Positions 1 to 7,775 of a DNA stretch of 13,732 bases are shown piece by piece. The stretch comes from Oscillospiraceae bacterium (lineage in GTDB: Bacteria; Bacillota_A; Clostridia; Oscillospirales; Oscillospiraceae): contig JAGBEM010000227.1 in NCBI GenBank assembly GCA_017936985.1, positions 1-13,732 on the forward strand. The letters run 5' to 3'. The position numbers were made by a program, and so were the translations under genes. Under the pieces are notes generated by a model. It worked only from the letters and a program-made list of their open reading frames with translations, searched no databases and was not told the DNA's origin. The stretch's first letter is position 1. Every line of letters starts with the position of its first letter.

Positions 1-1024
1 ACTCACAGATCGCGGCACGGGTGGTGGGGCCGTTCTCGCCAACACCGGCGGTGAAGGTGATCACATCCACGCCATTCAGCGCAGCAGCATAAGAACCGAT
101 ATACTTGGCAACCTCGTAGAAGAACTTGTTCAGTGCCAGGACGCAGTTCTCATCGCCGTTTGCCTCGCCTGCTTCCAGATCACGGAAGTCGGAGGAAACG
201 CCAGACAGAGCTAGCACGCCGGACTTCTTGTTCAGCATGGTCAGGCACTCGTCAACGCTCATGCCGTACTTGTTGCAGATGAACTGAACGACACAGGCGT
301 CAATGTCGCCGGAACGGGTACCCATAGGAACGCCGGCCAGAGGGGAAAGACCCATGGAGGTATCCTGGCACTTGCCGTCCTTGATGGCACACAGGGAAGA
401 ACCGTTGCCCAGGTGGCAGTTGATCATCTTGAATTCCTTCTTGCCAACCAGCTCAGCGGTACGCTTGGCAACATACTTGTGGGAAGTGCCGTGGAAGCCG
501 TAGCGGCGGATGTCGTCATTCTCATAATACTCGGTGGGAATGGCGTAGCGGTAAGCCTTGGGAGGCATGGTCATGTGGAAAGCGGTGTCGAACACAGCGA
601 CCTGGGGAGTCTTGGGCATGACAGCCTGGCAAGCCTCGATACCCATCAGGTTAGCAGGGTTGTGCAGAGGTCCCAGGGGGATGCACTTCTTGATGGCAGC
701 GATGACGGACTCGTCAACGATGCAGGAATCGGAGAATTCCATACCGCCGTGGAGCACGCGGTGACCGACAGCGTCGATCTCGTCAACAGACTTGATAACA
801 CCATGCTCGGGGTCAACCAGGATGTCCAGAACTGCGGCGATGGCCTCAGAGTGGCTGGGCATGGGGATGTCCTTAACGACCTTGTTCTCACCGACCTTGT
901 GGGTCAGACGGCCGTCGATATAGATACGCTCGCACAGGCCCTTTGCGGATACATCGCCAGTTTCGGGGTTCATCAGCTGATACTTCAGGCTGGAGCTGCC
1001 GGCGTTGATAACCAGAACATTCAT
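1..1024 (-). CDS. ackA: Acetate kinase (3' end cut off by window edge)
   Basis: Acetate kinase interconverts acetyl phosphate + ADP and acetate + ATP in the cytosol, the ATP-yielding last step of fermentative acetate production (with Pta). Reading the minus strand from the ATG at 1024 gives 341 residues before the left edge; the family is about 400 long, so roughly 60 C-terminal residues are missing. Visible family motifs, in order, are the N-terminal phosphate-binding NAGSSSLKY, HRVLHGG (the conserved Arg), FDTAFH, the catalytic FHGTSH, CHLGNGSS, GVPMGTRSGDID (second conserved Arg) and FTAGVGEN. The late catalytic Glu lies outside the window. The start is supported by AGGAGG at 1034-1039, nine bases upstream. 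The gene is divergent from tmcAL, and pta is not visible. Confidence in identity is very high. Confidence 0.97.
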   Translation of the reverse strand, partial: MNVLVINAGSSSLKYQLMNPETGDVSAKGLCERIYIDGRLTHKVGENKVVKDIPMPSHSEAIAAVLDILVDPEHGVIKSVDEIDAVGHRVLHGGMEFSDSCIVDESVIAAIKKCIPLGPLHNPANLMGIEACQAVMPKTPQVAVFDTAFHMTMPPKAYRYAIPTEYYENDDIRRYGFHGTSHKYVAKRTAELVGKKEFKMINCHLGNGSSLCAIKDGKCQDTSMGLSPLAGVPMGTRSGDIDACVVQFICNKYGMSVDECLTMLNKKSGVLALSGVSSDFRDLEAGEANGDENCVLALNKFFYEVAKYIGSYAAALNGVDVITFTAGVGENGPTTRAAICE

Positions 1025-1097
1025 GAATAATTGCCTCCTGTAAAATAAATGATTTTCTTTTTTCTGACTTTGTGTTATGATAGCCATAGCTGAGTCT

Positions 1098-1126
1098 ATT
1101 TTATAATATTATCTCAAATTTCTCAA
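1098..1126 (-). promoter_or_regulatory. Predicted sigma-A promoter of ackA
   Basis: On the minus strand, TTGAGA (1121-1126) is followed after 17 bases by TAAAAT (1098-1103). Both hexamers are one or two changes from consensus. This would give a leader of about 65 bases before the ackA start. The tmcAL coding region lies on the other side, so the 140-base gap holds at least this promoter and the two ribosome binding sites. I saw no convincing plus-strand promoter for tmcAL in this gap. Confidence 0.55.
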
Positions 1127-1164
1127 GCCCTGAACAGGACTTTTTTTCAAAAGGAGGGAATTTT

Positions 1165-2328
1165 TTGAAATTCGTAGGCGTTATTTGTGAATATAACCCC
1201 TTCCATTTGGGTCATAAAAAGCAGTTTGACTACATTCGCACCGTCTTTGGTGAGGAATGCGCCATTGTATGTCTCATGAGCGGCAACTTCGTGCAGCGGG
1301 GGCAGCCGGCGATCTTCGACAAATCCCTCCGGGCAGAAGCAGCGCTGAAGTGCGGCGCGGATCTGGTGCTGGAGCTGCCGGTACAATATGCCCTTTCCTC
1401 GGCAGAAAGCTTTGCTGCTGGGGGTGTGCAGATCCTGGGGCGCTTCTGCGACTATCTGTGCTTCGGTTCAGAAAACGGCACAGAAGAAACCTTGATGGCT
1501 ACCGCCAGGGCGCTGCTGTCAGCACCTTTTTCCGAAAAGCTGCGGCTGCAGCTGGACAAGGGACTTTCCTTCCCCGCTGCCCGGCAGGCGGCGTTGGAGG
1601 AAATGGAGCTTGACAGCTCTTTGCTGATCAGCCCCAATGACATTTTGGCAGTGGAATACTGCAAGGCGATCTTGGCACAAAGCTGCACCATGAAGCCGCT
1701 GGTGATCCGCAGGAAGGGAGATTATCATGCGGATACCCCGGATGCAGAAAATCCCTCTGCCACTTCTCTGCGAGCTTTGGCATTCCAGAAACAAGACTGG
1801 CTGGGATTTGTACCCCAGGAAGCTAGGGAGATATTGGTAAACGCGCCTGTGCACAGCATAAGTTTGGGTGAACGGGCGATCCTGGCGCGGCTGCGGACCA
1901 TGACAGATGCGGAATTTGAAGCACTTCCCTACGGCTCGGAAGGTCTCTGGCGCAAGCTGATGCACGCCAGCCGCAGCTGTGGAGGTTTGGAAGAGATCCT
2001 GGCGGAAACAAAGTCCAAGCGATATACAAGGAGTCGGCTGGACCGGATGGTCATGTGTGCGTTTTTGGGACTGACTGCGCAAATACTGACAGAGAAAGCC
2101 CCCTATGTCCGGGTTTTAGGTTTCCGGAGCAAGGGAACGGATGCTTTGAAGCTGGCACGAAAGACGGGGGATTTTCCGCATATCGGAGAAAAGACCGGAC
2201 ATACTTACGAGATCCTGGAACGGCGATGTGACGATCTTTATGGGCTGTTCCGGGCAGAATGCCCTGAGAAAGCCGGTATGACGCAGCGGCGCAGAGTCTG
2301 CATCGTTGCTGACGGCAAGGCAGATTGA
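1165..2328 (+). CDS. tmcAL: tRNA(Met) cytidine acetate ligase (TmcAL, YlbM/UPF0348 family)
   Basis: TmcAL activates acetate with ATP to acetyl-adenylate and transfers the acetyl group to C34 of elongator tRNA-Met, making ac4C, which supports accurate AUG decoding. The protein begins with a nucleotidyltransferase-like fold: CEYNPFHLGH (residues 8-17) carries the HxGH nucleotide-binding motif, followed by SGNFVQRGQPA, GADLVLELP, FGSEN (100-104) and SPNDILAVEY (156-165). All are typical of the family. At 387 residues it is slightly shorter than the roughly 415-residue Bacillus protein. The start is a TTG at 1165, chosen because AAGGAGGG at 1151-1158 sits six bases upstream and translation from there begins exactly at the family's usual N-terminus. 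It is divergent from ackA, whose enzyme makes the same small substrate, acetate. Confidence 0.93.
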   Translation: MKFVGVICEYNPFHLGHKKQFDYIRTVFGEECAIVCLMSGNFVQRGQPAIFDKSLRAEAALKCGADLVLELPVQYALSSAESFAAGGVQILGRFCDYLCFGSENGTEETLMATARALLSAPFSEKLRLQLDKGLSFPAARQAALEEMELDSSLLISPNDILAVEYCKAILAQSCTMKPLVIRRKGDYHADTPDAENPSATSLRALAFQKQDWLGFVPQEAREILVNAPVHSISLGERAILARLRTMTDAEFEALPYGSEGLWRKLMHASRSCGGLEEILAETKSKRYTRSRLDRMVMCAFLGLTAQILTEKAPYVRVLGFRSKGTDALKLARKTGDFPHIGEKTGHTYEILERRCDDLYGLFRAECPEKAGMTQRRRVCIVADGKAD

Positions 2329-2360
2329 ACGAAGGCGCTGGCTATTTTCTCCTTTTTTTG

Positions 2361-2393
2361 GGTGGAATTTTCCGCCAATGGGTGTTGCTTTTT
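2361..2393 (+). terminator. Possible weak terminator after tmcAL
   Basis: An imperfect inverted repeat (GGTGGA at 2361-2366 against TCCGCC at 2371-2376, including a G-T pair, four-base loop) lies 33 bases after the tmcAL stop. A T-rich run (2389-2393) follows about 12 bases later. The gap between stem and T-run is too long for a textbook intrinsic terminator, and it overlaps the prs -35 region, so this is tentative. Confidence 0.22.
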
Positions 2394-2414
2394 ATAGGAA
2401 GTAAATGGTATAAT
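2385..2414 (+). promoter_or_regulatory. Predicted sigma-A promoter of prs-pth-mfd
   Basis: TTGCTT (2385-2390) and a perfect TATAAT (2409-2414) are separated by 18 bases. TG one base before the -10 box (2406-2407) makes it an extended -10. Transcription would start near 2421, giving a leader of about 55 bases before prs. This is one of the best promoter matches in the window. Confidence 0.72.
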
Positions 2415-2476
2415 ATGTTTGGAAATATTCCCTAATTGGGTCTACACAGAAAAAGAACAAAAGTGAGGTATTCCAG

Positions 2477-3442
2477 ATGATTGCGTACGGAGAGAACATT
2501 AAGGTCTTCTGCGGCAACTCCAACCCCGAGTTTGCCAAAACCATCTGCAAGGAACTGGGCATTGAACTGGGCAACAGCGATGTCAAGACCTTTGCTGACG
2601 GCGAGGTTTCTGTTTCTTTGAACGAGACTGTTCGCGGCGCGGATGTGTTCCTGATCCAGTCCACCTGTAAGCCTGTAAATGATCACTTGATGGAACTGTT
2701 GGTCATGATCGACGCCTGCCGCCGTGCCAGCGCAGGCCGTATCACTGCCGTCATTCCTTACTTCGGCTACGCCCGTCAGGACCGTAAGGCCAAGAGCCGC
2801 GATCCCATCTCCTCCAAGCTGGTGGCCAATATGCTCACCGCTGCTGGTGCCGATCGGATCCTGACCATGGACCTGCACGCTGCTCAGATCCAGGGCTTCT
2901 TTGATATTCCGCTGGATCATCTGCTGGGCAACCCCACTTTTGTAAAATACTATCTGGAAAAGTTCCCTGAAGACAAGTTTAATCACGATGATTTTGTCGT
3001 TGTTTCGCCCGATGTCGGCTCCGTTGCCCGGGCACGGGCATTTGCTGCCAAGGTTCACATGGGCCTGGCCATCGTTGACAAGCGCCGCCAGAAGGCCAAT
3101 GTCTGTGAGGTCATGAACGTGATCGGTGACGTTAGAGGCAAGACCTGTATCATGTACGACGACATGGTAGATACCGCCGGTTCTTTGTGCAACGCTGCAC
3201 AGGCTCTGGTGGAAGTTGGCGGTGCAAAGGCGGTTTATGCCTGCGCTACCCACGGTGTGCTGTCCGGACCTGCTTATGAGCGGATCGAGAAGAGTCCCAT
3301 TCAGGAGATGGTATTCCTGAATACTATTCCCCAAGTTGGCAATACGGAAAGCGGCAAGCTGAAGTTCCTGGATGTGGCGCCCATCTTTGCCCGTGCTATT
3401 GCCCACGTTCACGGCGGTACTTCCATCGCGGATCTGTTCTAA
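2477..3442 (+). CDS. prs: Ribose-phosphate pyrophosphokinase (PRPP synthetase)
   Basis: The enzyme converts ribose 5-phosphate + ATP to PRPP + AMP, feeding purine, pyrimidine, NAD, histidine and tryptophan synthesis. At 321 residues it has the usual class I length. Visible motifs are FADGE near residue 40, the ATP-binding YFGYARQDRKAKSRDPIS (95-112), the family signature DLHAAQIQGFFDIP (132-145), the KRR flexible-loop residues (202-204), and the ribose-5-phosphate/PRPP loop YDDMVDTAGSL (227-237) with its adjacent acidic pair. The ATG at 2477 is preceded by GTGAGGT (2463-2469), seven bases upstream. It is the first gene of a prs-pth-mfd run, an arrangement conserved in many Bacillota. The usual upstream glmU is not here; prs has its own promoter and follows tmcAL. 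Confidence 0.97.
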   Translation: MIAYGENIKVFCGNSNPEFAKTICKELGIELGNSDVKTFADGEVSVSLNETVRGADVFLIQSTCKPVNDHLMELLVMIDACRRASAGRITAVIPYFGYARQDRKAKSRDPISSKLVANMLTAAGADRILTMDLHAAQIQGFFDIPLDHLLGNPTFVKYYLEKFPEDKFNHDDFVVVSPDVGSVARARAFAAKVHMGLAIVDKRRQKANVCEVMNVIGDVRGKTCIMYDDMVDTAGSLCNAAQALVEVGGAKAVYACATHGVLSGPAYERIEKSPIQEMVFLNTIPQVGNTESGKLKFLDVAPIFARAIAHVHGGTSIADLF

Positions 3443-3445
3443 GCT

Positions 3446-4039
3446 GTGTTAGGTAAGAAAAACGACGCCTGGCTCATTGTGGGACTGGGAAATCCCGGCA
3501 GAGAGTACGAAAAGACCCGGCACAACTGCGGATTTCGTGCTATCGATGTGCTTTCCCAAAAATTGGACTGCAAGGTCGATAAGCTGAAGTTTCAAGGCCT
3601 GTACGGTCAGGTAAACTACGCAGGCGGTAAGCTGTATCTGCTGAAGCCCCAGACATACATGAATCTGTCCGGGCGCAGTGTACTGCAATTGAGTGCCTAT
3701 TTTCACATTCCGCCCCAGCGGATCGTTGTGATTTTTGATGACATTTCTCTGGAGCCCGGTCGGCTTCGGATCCGTGGTGACGGCTCTGCCGGCGGTCACA
3801 ACGGGATCAAGTCCATCATTTCTGAGCTGGGCAGTCAGGAATTCCCCCGGGTCAAGGTCGGTGTGGGTGCGAAAGCGCACCCGGAGCAGGATCTGGCGGA
3901 CTGGGTGCTTTCCTCTTTCTCCACCTCCGAGGAAAAGGCGCTGGAATCTGCGCTGGAGCGGGCTGCGGGGGCTGCTCTTTGCATCATCGACAAGGGCGTT
4001 GGAGAAGCGGCGAACCGGTATAACGGCTCAAAAGCGTAA
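3446..4039 (+). CDS. pth: Peptidyl-tRNA hydrolase
   Basis: Pth cleaves the ester bond of peptidyl-tRNAs that drop off ribosomes, recycling tRNA. The 197-residue protein carries the family core: IVGLGNPG (11-18, Asn16), the catalytic histidine in TRHNCGF (His26), KPQTYMNLSG (Asn73), IFDDISL (Asp98, aligned with the Asp that assists the catalytic His) and GGHNGIKSI (Asn119). The proposed start is a GTG at 3446, three bases after the prs stop. There is no good ribosome binding site before it, so translation is probably coupled to termination of prs. This start adds about eight residues before the normal family N-terminus; a later start would have to be a rare codon. A 69-base gap with a strong hairpin separates it from mfd. 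Confidence 0.95.
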   Translation: MLGKKNDAWLIVGLGNPGREYEKTRHNCGFRAIDVLSQKLDCKVDKLKFQGLYGQVNYAGGKLYLLKPQTYMNLSGRSVLQLSAYFHIPPQRIVVIFDDISLEPGRLRIRGDGSAGGHNGIKSIISELGSQEFPRVKVGVGAKAHPEQDLADWVLSSFSTSEEKALESALERAAGAALCIIDKGVGEAANRYNGSKA

Positions 4040-4056
4040 ATATTGTCTGAAAACCA

Positions 4057-4085
4057 CGGAAAGGGGGGTATTTTCCCCCTTTCCG
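4057..4085 (+). other. Perfect 11-bp hairpin between pth and mfd
   Basis: CGGAAAGGGGG (4057-4067) and CCCCCTTTCCG (4075-4085) are exact reverse complements with the seven-base loop GTATTTT. The stem begins 17 bases after the pth stop and ends 11 bases before the mfd ribosome binding site. No T-run follows it, so it is not a standard intrinsic terminator. An RNA processing or stability element, or an attenuator needing a factor, are the likely alternatives. Confidence 0.7.
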
Positions 4086-4108
4086 CATTGTTGCGTGGAG
4101 GAAAAGTT

Positions 4109-7100
4109 ATGGAAAATGTCCTGTCCTTCTTAAAAACCATGCCGGAATATACTGCGACGCTTCAGAGCCTGGCGGCTTTGCAAAGCGTTGCGGTCACCGG
4201 TATCGGTCAAATCAACCGCAGCCATCTGATCGCCGGGCTGCGGCAGGACTGCTCTGCGCCGATCGTGATCCTGTGCCAGGACGACATGTCTGCGCGACGG
4301 CTGCAGCAGGAGCTGAAGGCTTTTCTGGGCGCAGAAGCGCCGGTGCTTCCCAGCCGGGAGCTGACCCTATATGACACCGCAGTAGTTTCCCGAGCATGGG
4401 AACAGAAGCGGCTGCGGCAGCTTTATGATCTGAAGCAAGGCAATACAACACTGCAAATCATGTCCTGGGAGGCTTTGAGTCAGCGCACTATTCCTCCGAC
4501 GACGCTGATGGATGCGTCCTTTACCCTGGAAACAGGAAAAGAATATGCCATTAACGACCTGACCGACCGGCTGGCTGGGGCTGGCTACAGCCGGTGTGCC
4601 ATGGTAGAGGGCCCCGGTCAGTTTGCTGTCCGCGGCGGCATTCTCGATGTGTTCTCCCCTGCCGCCGACCGGCCATTCCGGGCTGAATTTTTCGGCGACG
4701 AACTGGATACCATGGGATATTTCGATCCCGACACCCAGCGGCGGACGGAGAATGTGGAGAAAGTTGTGATCCTGCCTGTTGGTGAGACACAGCCCCGGCT
4801 GCATCCGGAAGGGCTTAGCGGACTATGCACAGATATTCAGCATTTGATTGCCCGGCAAAAGCGGCGCAAGCTTATCAACGAACCGCTGATCAAGACGCTG
4901 GAAAAAGATCTGGAAAAATACGAAAACGGCCTGCAGAATCCGGCATCTGACCGGTATATGGCGCTGATCTATCCGGAAATTGCCACTGGTTTTGACTACA
5001 TTCCCCAAAATGCCATTGTGGTGATCTGCGACCACGGCAATTTAAAGCGGGCTGCCAGAATCAGAACAGAAGCCATTGGAATGCAGCTGGACAGTTTACT
5101 TCAGGGCGGACTGCTGGCTGGGGAACTGTGTGACTATGTATGCCAGTGGGAGGACTTTTGTGATGGGCTGACCGGACGGAGCGTGCTGTATCTGGATTCC
5201 TTTGGCGGCAGCTCTTACCCGGAAAGCAACCCTCCCAAGCAGCTTTTCCCCATGACTACCAAGCAGCTGCCCGGTTATGGCGGCAATTTGGACACAGCCG
5301 CGGCAGATCTTGCCCATTACCAAAAGATGGAATTTGCCTCTTTGGTATTGTGCGGTACCCGTCGCCGGGCAGAGCTTTTGCAGGAAATGCTGGGGAGCAA
5401 GGGTTTATCCGCATTTATCTGCATTCCCCTGACCGCGATGCCCAAGCCGGGGCAGATCCTGCTGACGGATGGGACCTTGCCCAACGGTATGGAATATCCC
5501 AGCAGTAAGCTGGCAATTTTGACAGAAGGTCAGCTGATCGCCCGGGGTGAACCGAAAAAGAAAGCAAAAAAGGCCGCCACCAACCGGCAGAAGCTGAACT
5601 CCTTCACAGATCTGACTCCCGGCGATCTTGTCGTCCACGAAAACTACGGCATTGGCCGGTTCGTAGCCATGGAGCAGATCAAGGTGGACGGTGCGGTCAA
5701 GGACTATATCAAGATCGCCTATCAAGGCTCGGATACGCTGTTTGTACCGGCTACCCAGTTGGATCTGGTAAGCAAGTATATCGGCGGCGGCAGTGAAGAT
5801 GCCAATGTTCGGTTGAACAAGATCGGTACCGATGCCTGGCAAAAGACAAAAGCCAAGGCAAGAAAGGCAGCCAAGGATATGGCCGGAGAGCTGATCCAGC
5901 TATATGCTGCCAGAAAGCGGCAGGAGGGCTTTGCCTTTGCGGCGGATTCTCCTTGGCAGAAAGAATTTGAAGAAAACTTCCCCTATCCGGAAACAGACGA
6001 TCAGCTGCGCTGTATTGCCCAGATCAAGCAGGATATGGAATCGCCCATTCCCATGGATCGTCTGCTTTGCGGCGACGTGGGCTTCGGCAAGACGGAGGTT
6101 GCCCTCCGGGCAGTGATGAAAGCCATTATGGACGGCAAGCAGTGCGCCATTCTGGTGCCCACGACGGTTTTGGCCCAGCAGCATTACCAGACTGCCATTG
6201 CCCGTTTCCGGGGATTCCCGGTGAATATTGATGTTCTCAGCCGCTTCCGCAGCGCCACCGAGCAGAAGCGGACCCTGCAAAAGCTGAAAAGCGGTGGTGT
6301 GGATCTAATCATCGGCACTCACAAGCTGCTGCAAAAGAGTGTGGAATTTAAGGATCTGGGGCTGCTGATCGTGGACGAGGAGCAGCGCTTCGGTGTCAGC
6401 CACAAGGAGCGGCTGAAAGAAATTTCCAAGGGCGTGGATGTGCTGACATTGTCCGCCACACCAATTCCCAGAACGCTGAACATGGCGCTGTCCGGTATTC
6501 GGGATATGTCTACCATTGAAGAACCTCCGGCTGACCGGTATCCGGTGCAGACCTTTGTAATGGAACACAGCAACGCCATTCTCGACGATGCCATTCGCCG
6601 GGAAGTGGAAAGAGGCGGGCAGGTATATTACCTGCATAACCGTGTGGATACCATCGACCAGTGCGCAGGCGCGCTGAAGCGGCGGATCCCGGGCTTAAGT
6701 GTCGCTGTTGCACACGGACAGATGGGCGAGGATGCACTGGGCGATGTGATGCACGCCATGGCAGATGGCGAGATTCAGGTTCTGGTCTGCACCACCATTA
6801 TTGAGACCGGTCTGGATATTCCCAATGCCAACACCCTGATCATCGAGAATGCGGACCGGTTCGGTCTTTCTCAGCTCCATCAGCTTCGGGGCCGCGTAGG
6901 CCGGTCTACCCGGCACGCTTATGCGTATTTCACTTACCGCCCGGACAAGAATCTGACAGAGGTAGCAGAAAAGCGCCTGTCTGCCATCCGGGATTTCGCG
7001 GAATTCGGCAGCGGTTTCAAGATCGCCATGCGGGATCTGGAGATCCGGGGTGCGGGCAACCTCTTAGGCGCGGAGCAATCGGGCCACATGATGAGTGTGG

Positions 7101-7624
7101 GCTACGATATGTATCTGAAGCTGCTGGATGAGGCTGTTCTGGAAGAGCGTGGCGAAAAGCCCAAGGTTCCGGATTGTACCGCAGACCTGAACGTCACTGC
7201 AAATGTGGATCGGGAGTATGTTTCCCGGGGCGAGGAACGGATGGATCTTTACCGCCGGATGGCTGCCATTCGCTCTCAGGAAGATGCTGACGATCTGCTG
7301 GATGAGATCATCGACCGGTACGGCGATCCGCCAAAGGGCGTGCTGAATTTGATCGACATTGCCCTGCTCCGGGCAAAAGCGCAGCAAGTGGGTATTCAGG
7401 ACATTCGGCAGAAGTCCGGGGATGTGCTGTTTACCCTGTCCAATCTGGATTTTGAGGCGGTCAGCGCCCTGTGCGCGGATGCGGATTACAAGGCCCGGGT
7501 GCAGTTTGTTGCCACCGCAAAGCAGCCTACCCTGCGGCTGAAGCTGGCCAGCGGTGTGGACAGTCTGCGTCAATCCAAGATTTTTATCGAACGGTATCGA
7601 AATTTCTGCCAAATACAGGAATAA
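4109..7624 (+). CDS. mfd: Transcription-repair coupling factor Mfd
   Basis: Mfd is a DNA translocase that binds RNA polymerase stalled at lesions, pushes it off and recruits UvrA for transcription-coupled excision repair. From the ATG at 4109 it has 1171 residues, the usual length. The N-terminal third is UvrB-like (YxRxxMVEGPGQFAVRGGILDVF around 160-182). The CarD-like RNA-polymerase-interacting domain follows (about 500-560, GDLVVHENYGIGRF). The superfamily 2 motor has Walker A GDVGFGKT (655-662), the DEEQ box (756-759), SATPIPRT (782-789), ETGLDIP (899-905) and QLRGRVGR (925-932). The C-terminal TRCF domain is present to the end. The open frame extends upstream to a TTG at 4043, but GGAGG at 4097-4101, seven bases before the ATG, decides the start; the upstream part is the intergenic hairpin. 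Confidence 0.97.
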   Translation: MENVLSFLKTMPEYTATLQSLAALQSVAVTGIGQINRSHLIAGLRQDCSAPIVILCQDDMSARRLQQELKAFLGAEAPVLPSRELTLYDTAVVSRAWEQKRLRQLYDLKQGNTTLQIMSWEALSQRTIPPTTLMDASFTLETGKEYAINDLTDRLAGAGYSRCAMVEGPGQFAVRGGILDVFSPAADRPFRAEFFGDELDTMGYFDPDTQRRTENVEKVVILPVGETQPRLHPEGLSGLCTDIQHLIARQKRRKLINEPLIKTLEKDLEKYENGLQNPASDRYMALIYPEIATGFDYIPQNAIVVICDHGNLKRAARIRTEAIGMQLDSLLQGGLLAGELCDYVCQWEDFCDGLTGRSVLYLDSFGGSSYPESNPPKQLFPMTTKQLPGYGGNLDTAAADLAHYQKMEFASLVLCGTRRRAELLQEMLGSKGLSAFICIPLTAMPKPGQILLTDGTLPNGMEYPSSKLAILTEGQLIARGEPKKKAKKAATNRQKLNSFTDLTPGDLVVHENYGIGRFVAMEQIKVDGAVKDYIKIAYQGSDTLFVPATQLDLVSKYIGGGSEDANVRLNKIGTDAWQKTKAKARKAAKDMAGELIQLYAARKRQEGFAFAADSPWQKEFEENFPYPETDDQLRCIAQIKQDMESPIPMDRLLCGDVGFGKTEVALRAVMKAIMDGKQCAILVPTTVLAQQHYQTAIARFRGFPVNIDVLSRFRSATEQKRTLQKLKSGGVDLIIGTHKLLQKSVEFKDLGLLIVDEEQRFGVSHKERLKEISKGVDVLTLSATPIPRTLNMALSGIRDMSTIEEPPADRYPVQTFVMEHSNAILDDAIRREVERGGQVYYLHNRVDTIDQCAGALKRRIPGLSVAVAHGQMGEDALGDVMHAMADGEIQVLVCTTIIETGLDIPNANTLIIENADRFGLSQLHQLRGRVGRSTRHAYAYFTYRPDKNLTEVAEKRLSAIRDFAEFGSGFKIAMRDLEIRGAGNLLGAEQSGHMMSVGYDMYLKLLDEAVLEERGEKPKVPDCTADLNVTANVDREYVSRGEERMDLYRRMAAIRSQEDADDLLDEIIDRYGDPPKGVLNLIDIALLRAKAQQVGIQDIRQKSGDVLFTLSNLDFEAVSALCADADYKARVQFVATAKQPTLRLKLASGVDSLRQSKIFIERYRNFCQIQE

Positions 7625-7636
7625 TTGTTACAAATT

Positions 7637-7664
7637 TAACCGTAATTTAACTGTTCGGTTACGA
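7637..7664 (+). promoter_or_regulatory. 11-bp-phased direct repeats upstream of the VanW-gene promoter
   Basis: TAACCG (7637), TAACTG (7648) and TTACGA (7659) start exactly 11 bases apart. The first two share the wider core ATTTAAC. The array ends seven bases before the -35 box of the following gene. One-turn spacing of direct repeats just upstream of a promoter is the usual layout of OmpR/PhoB-family response-regulator sites (PhoP and WalR boxes have this period). No regulator gene is in the window, and the assignment is inference. Confidence 0.35.
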
Positions 7665-7671
7665 AAAGACA

Positions 7672-7699
7672 TTGCAATTCGTGTAAAATGTGGTACAAT
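7672..7699 (+). promoter_or_regulatory. Predicted sigma-A promoter of the VanW-domain gene
   Basis: TTGCAA (7672-7677) and TACAAT (7694-7699) are separated by 16 bases, with TG at 7691-7692 giving an extended -10. The transcript would start near 7706. Its leader of about 55-70 bases contains a 6-bp hairpin (GCGGCA 7723-7728, loop GCTT, TGCCGC 7733-7738) before the ribosome binding site. There is no recognisable terminator between mfd and this promoter. Confidence 0.65.
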
Positions 7700-7746
7700 A
7701 CCCCTGTAGAATTGTACGACGCGCGGCAGCTTTGCCGCTGACAGAT

Positions 7747-7753
7747 AGGAGAG
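7747..7753 (+). promoter_or_regulatory. Ribosome binding site that disagrees with the nearest canonical start
   Basis: AGGAGAG at 7747-7753 is the only good ribosome binding site before the VanW-domain gene. Seven bases downstream, in frame, is ATA (7761), preceded by ATC (7758). The first canonical start codon, TTG at 7776, is 22 bases away with no site of its own. A stop codon (TAG, 7746) closes the frame upstream. See the finding on this start. Confidence 0.6.
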
Positions 7754-7775
7754 ATTCATCATAGATAACCAGAAT

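Noticed and set aside
413..1030. A 205-residue plus-strand open frame opposite ackA
   Set aside because: It is antisense to certain acetate kinase sequence and its composition is that of a shadow frame; no ribosome binding site.
1025..1164. A riboswitch or T-box leader in the ackA/tmcAL gap (also considered for the other leaders)
   Set aside because: All leaders are short (under about 80 bases) and show no T-box sequence, conserved aptamer core or terminator/antiterminator pair.
2352..2358. Run of seven T residues after tmcAL as a terminator
   Set aside because: No stable stem immediately precedes it, so it does not qualify as an intrinsic terminator on the plus strand.
2432..3412. A 326-residue antisense open frame over prs
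   Set aside because: prs is certain from its motifs; the antisense frame has no recognisable domain, promoter or ribosome binding site and is a codon-usage shadow.
4043..4108. An upstream TTG start for mfd adding 22 residues
   Set aside because: The extra codons are the intergenic hairpin and there is no ribosome binding site for the TTG, while the ATG at 4109 has a good one and gives the normal length.
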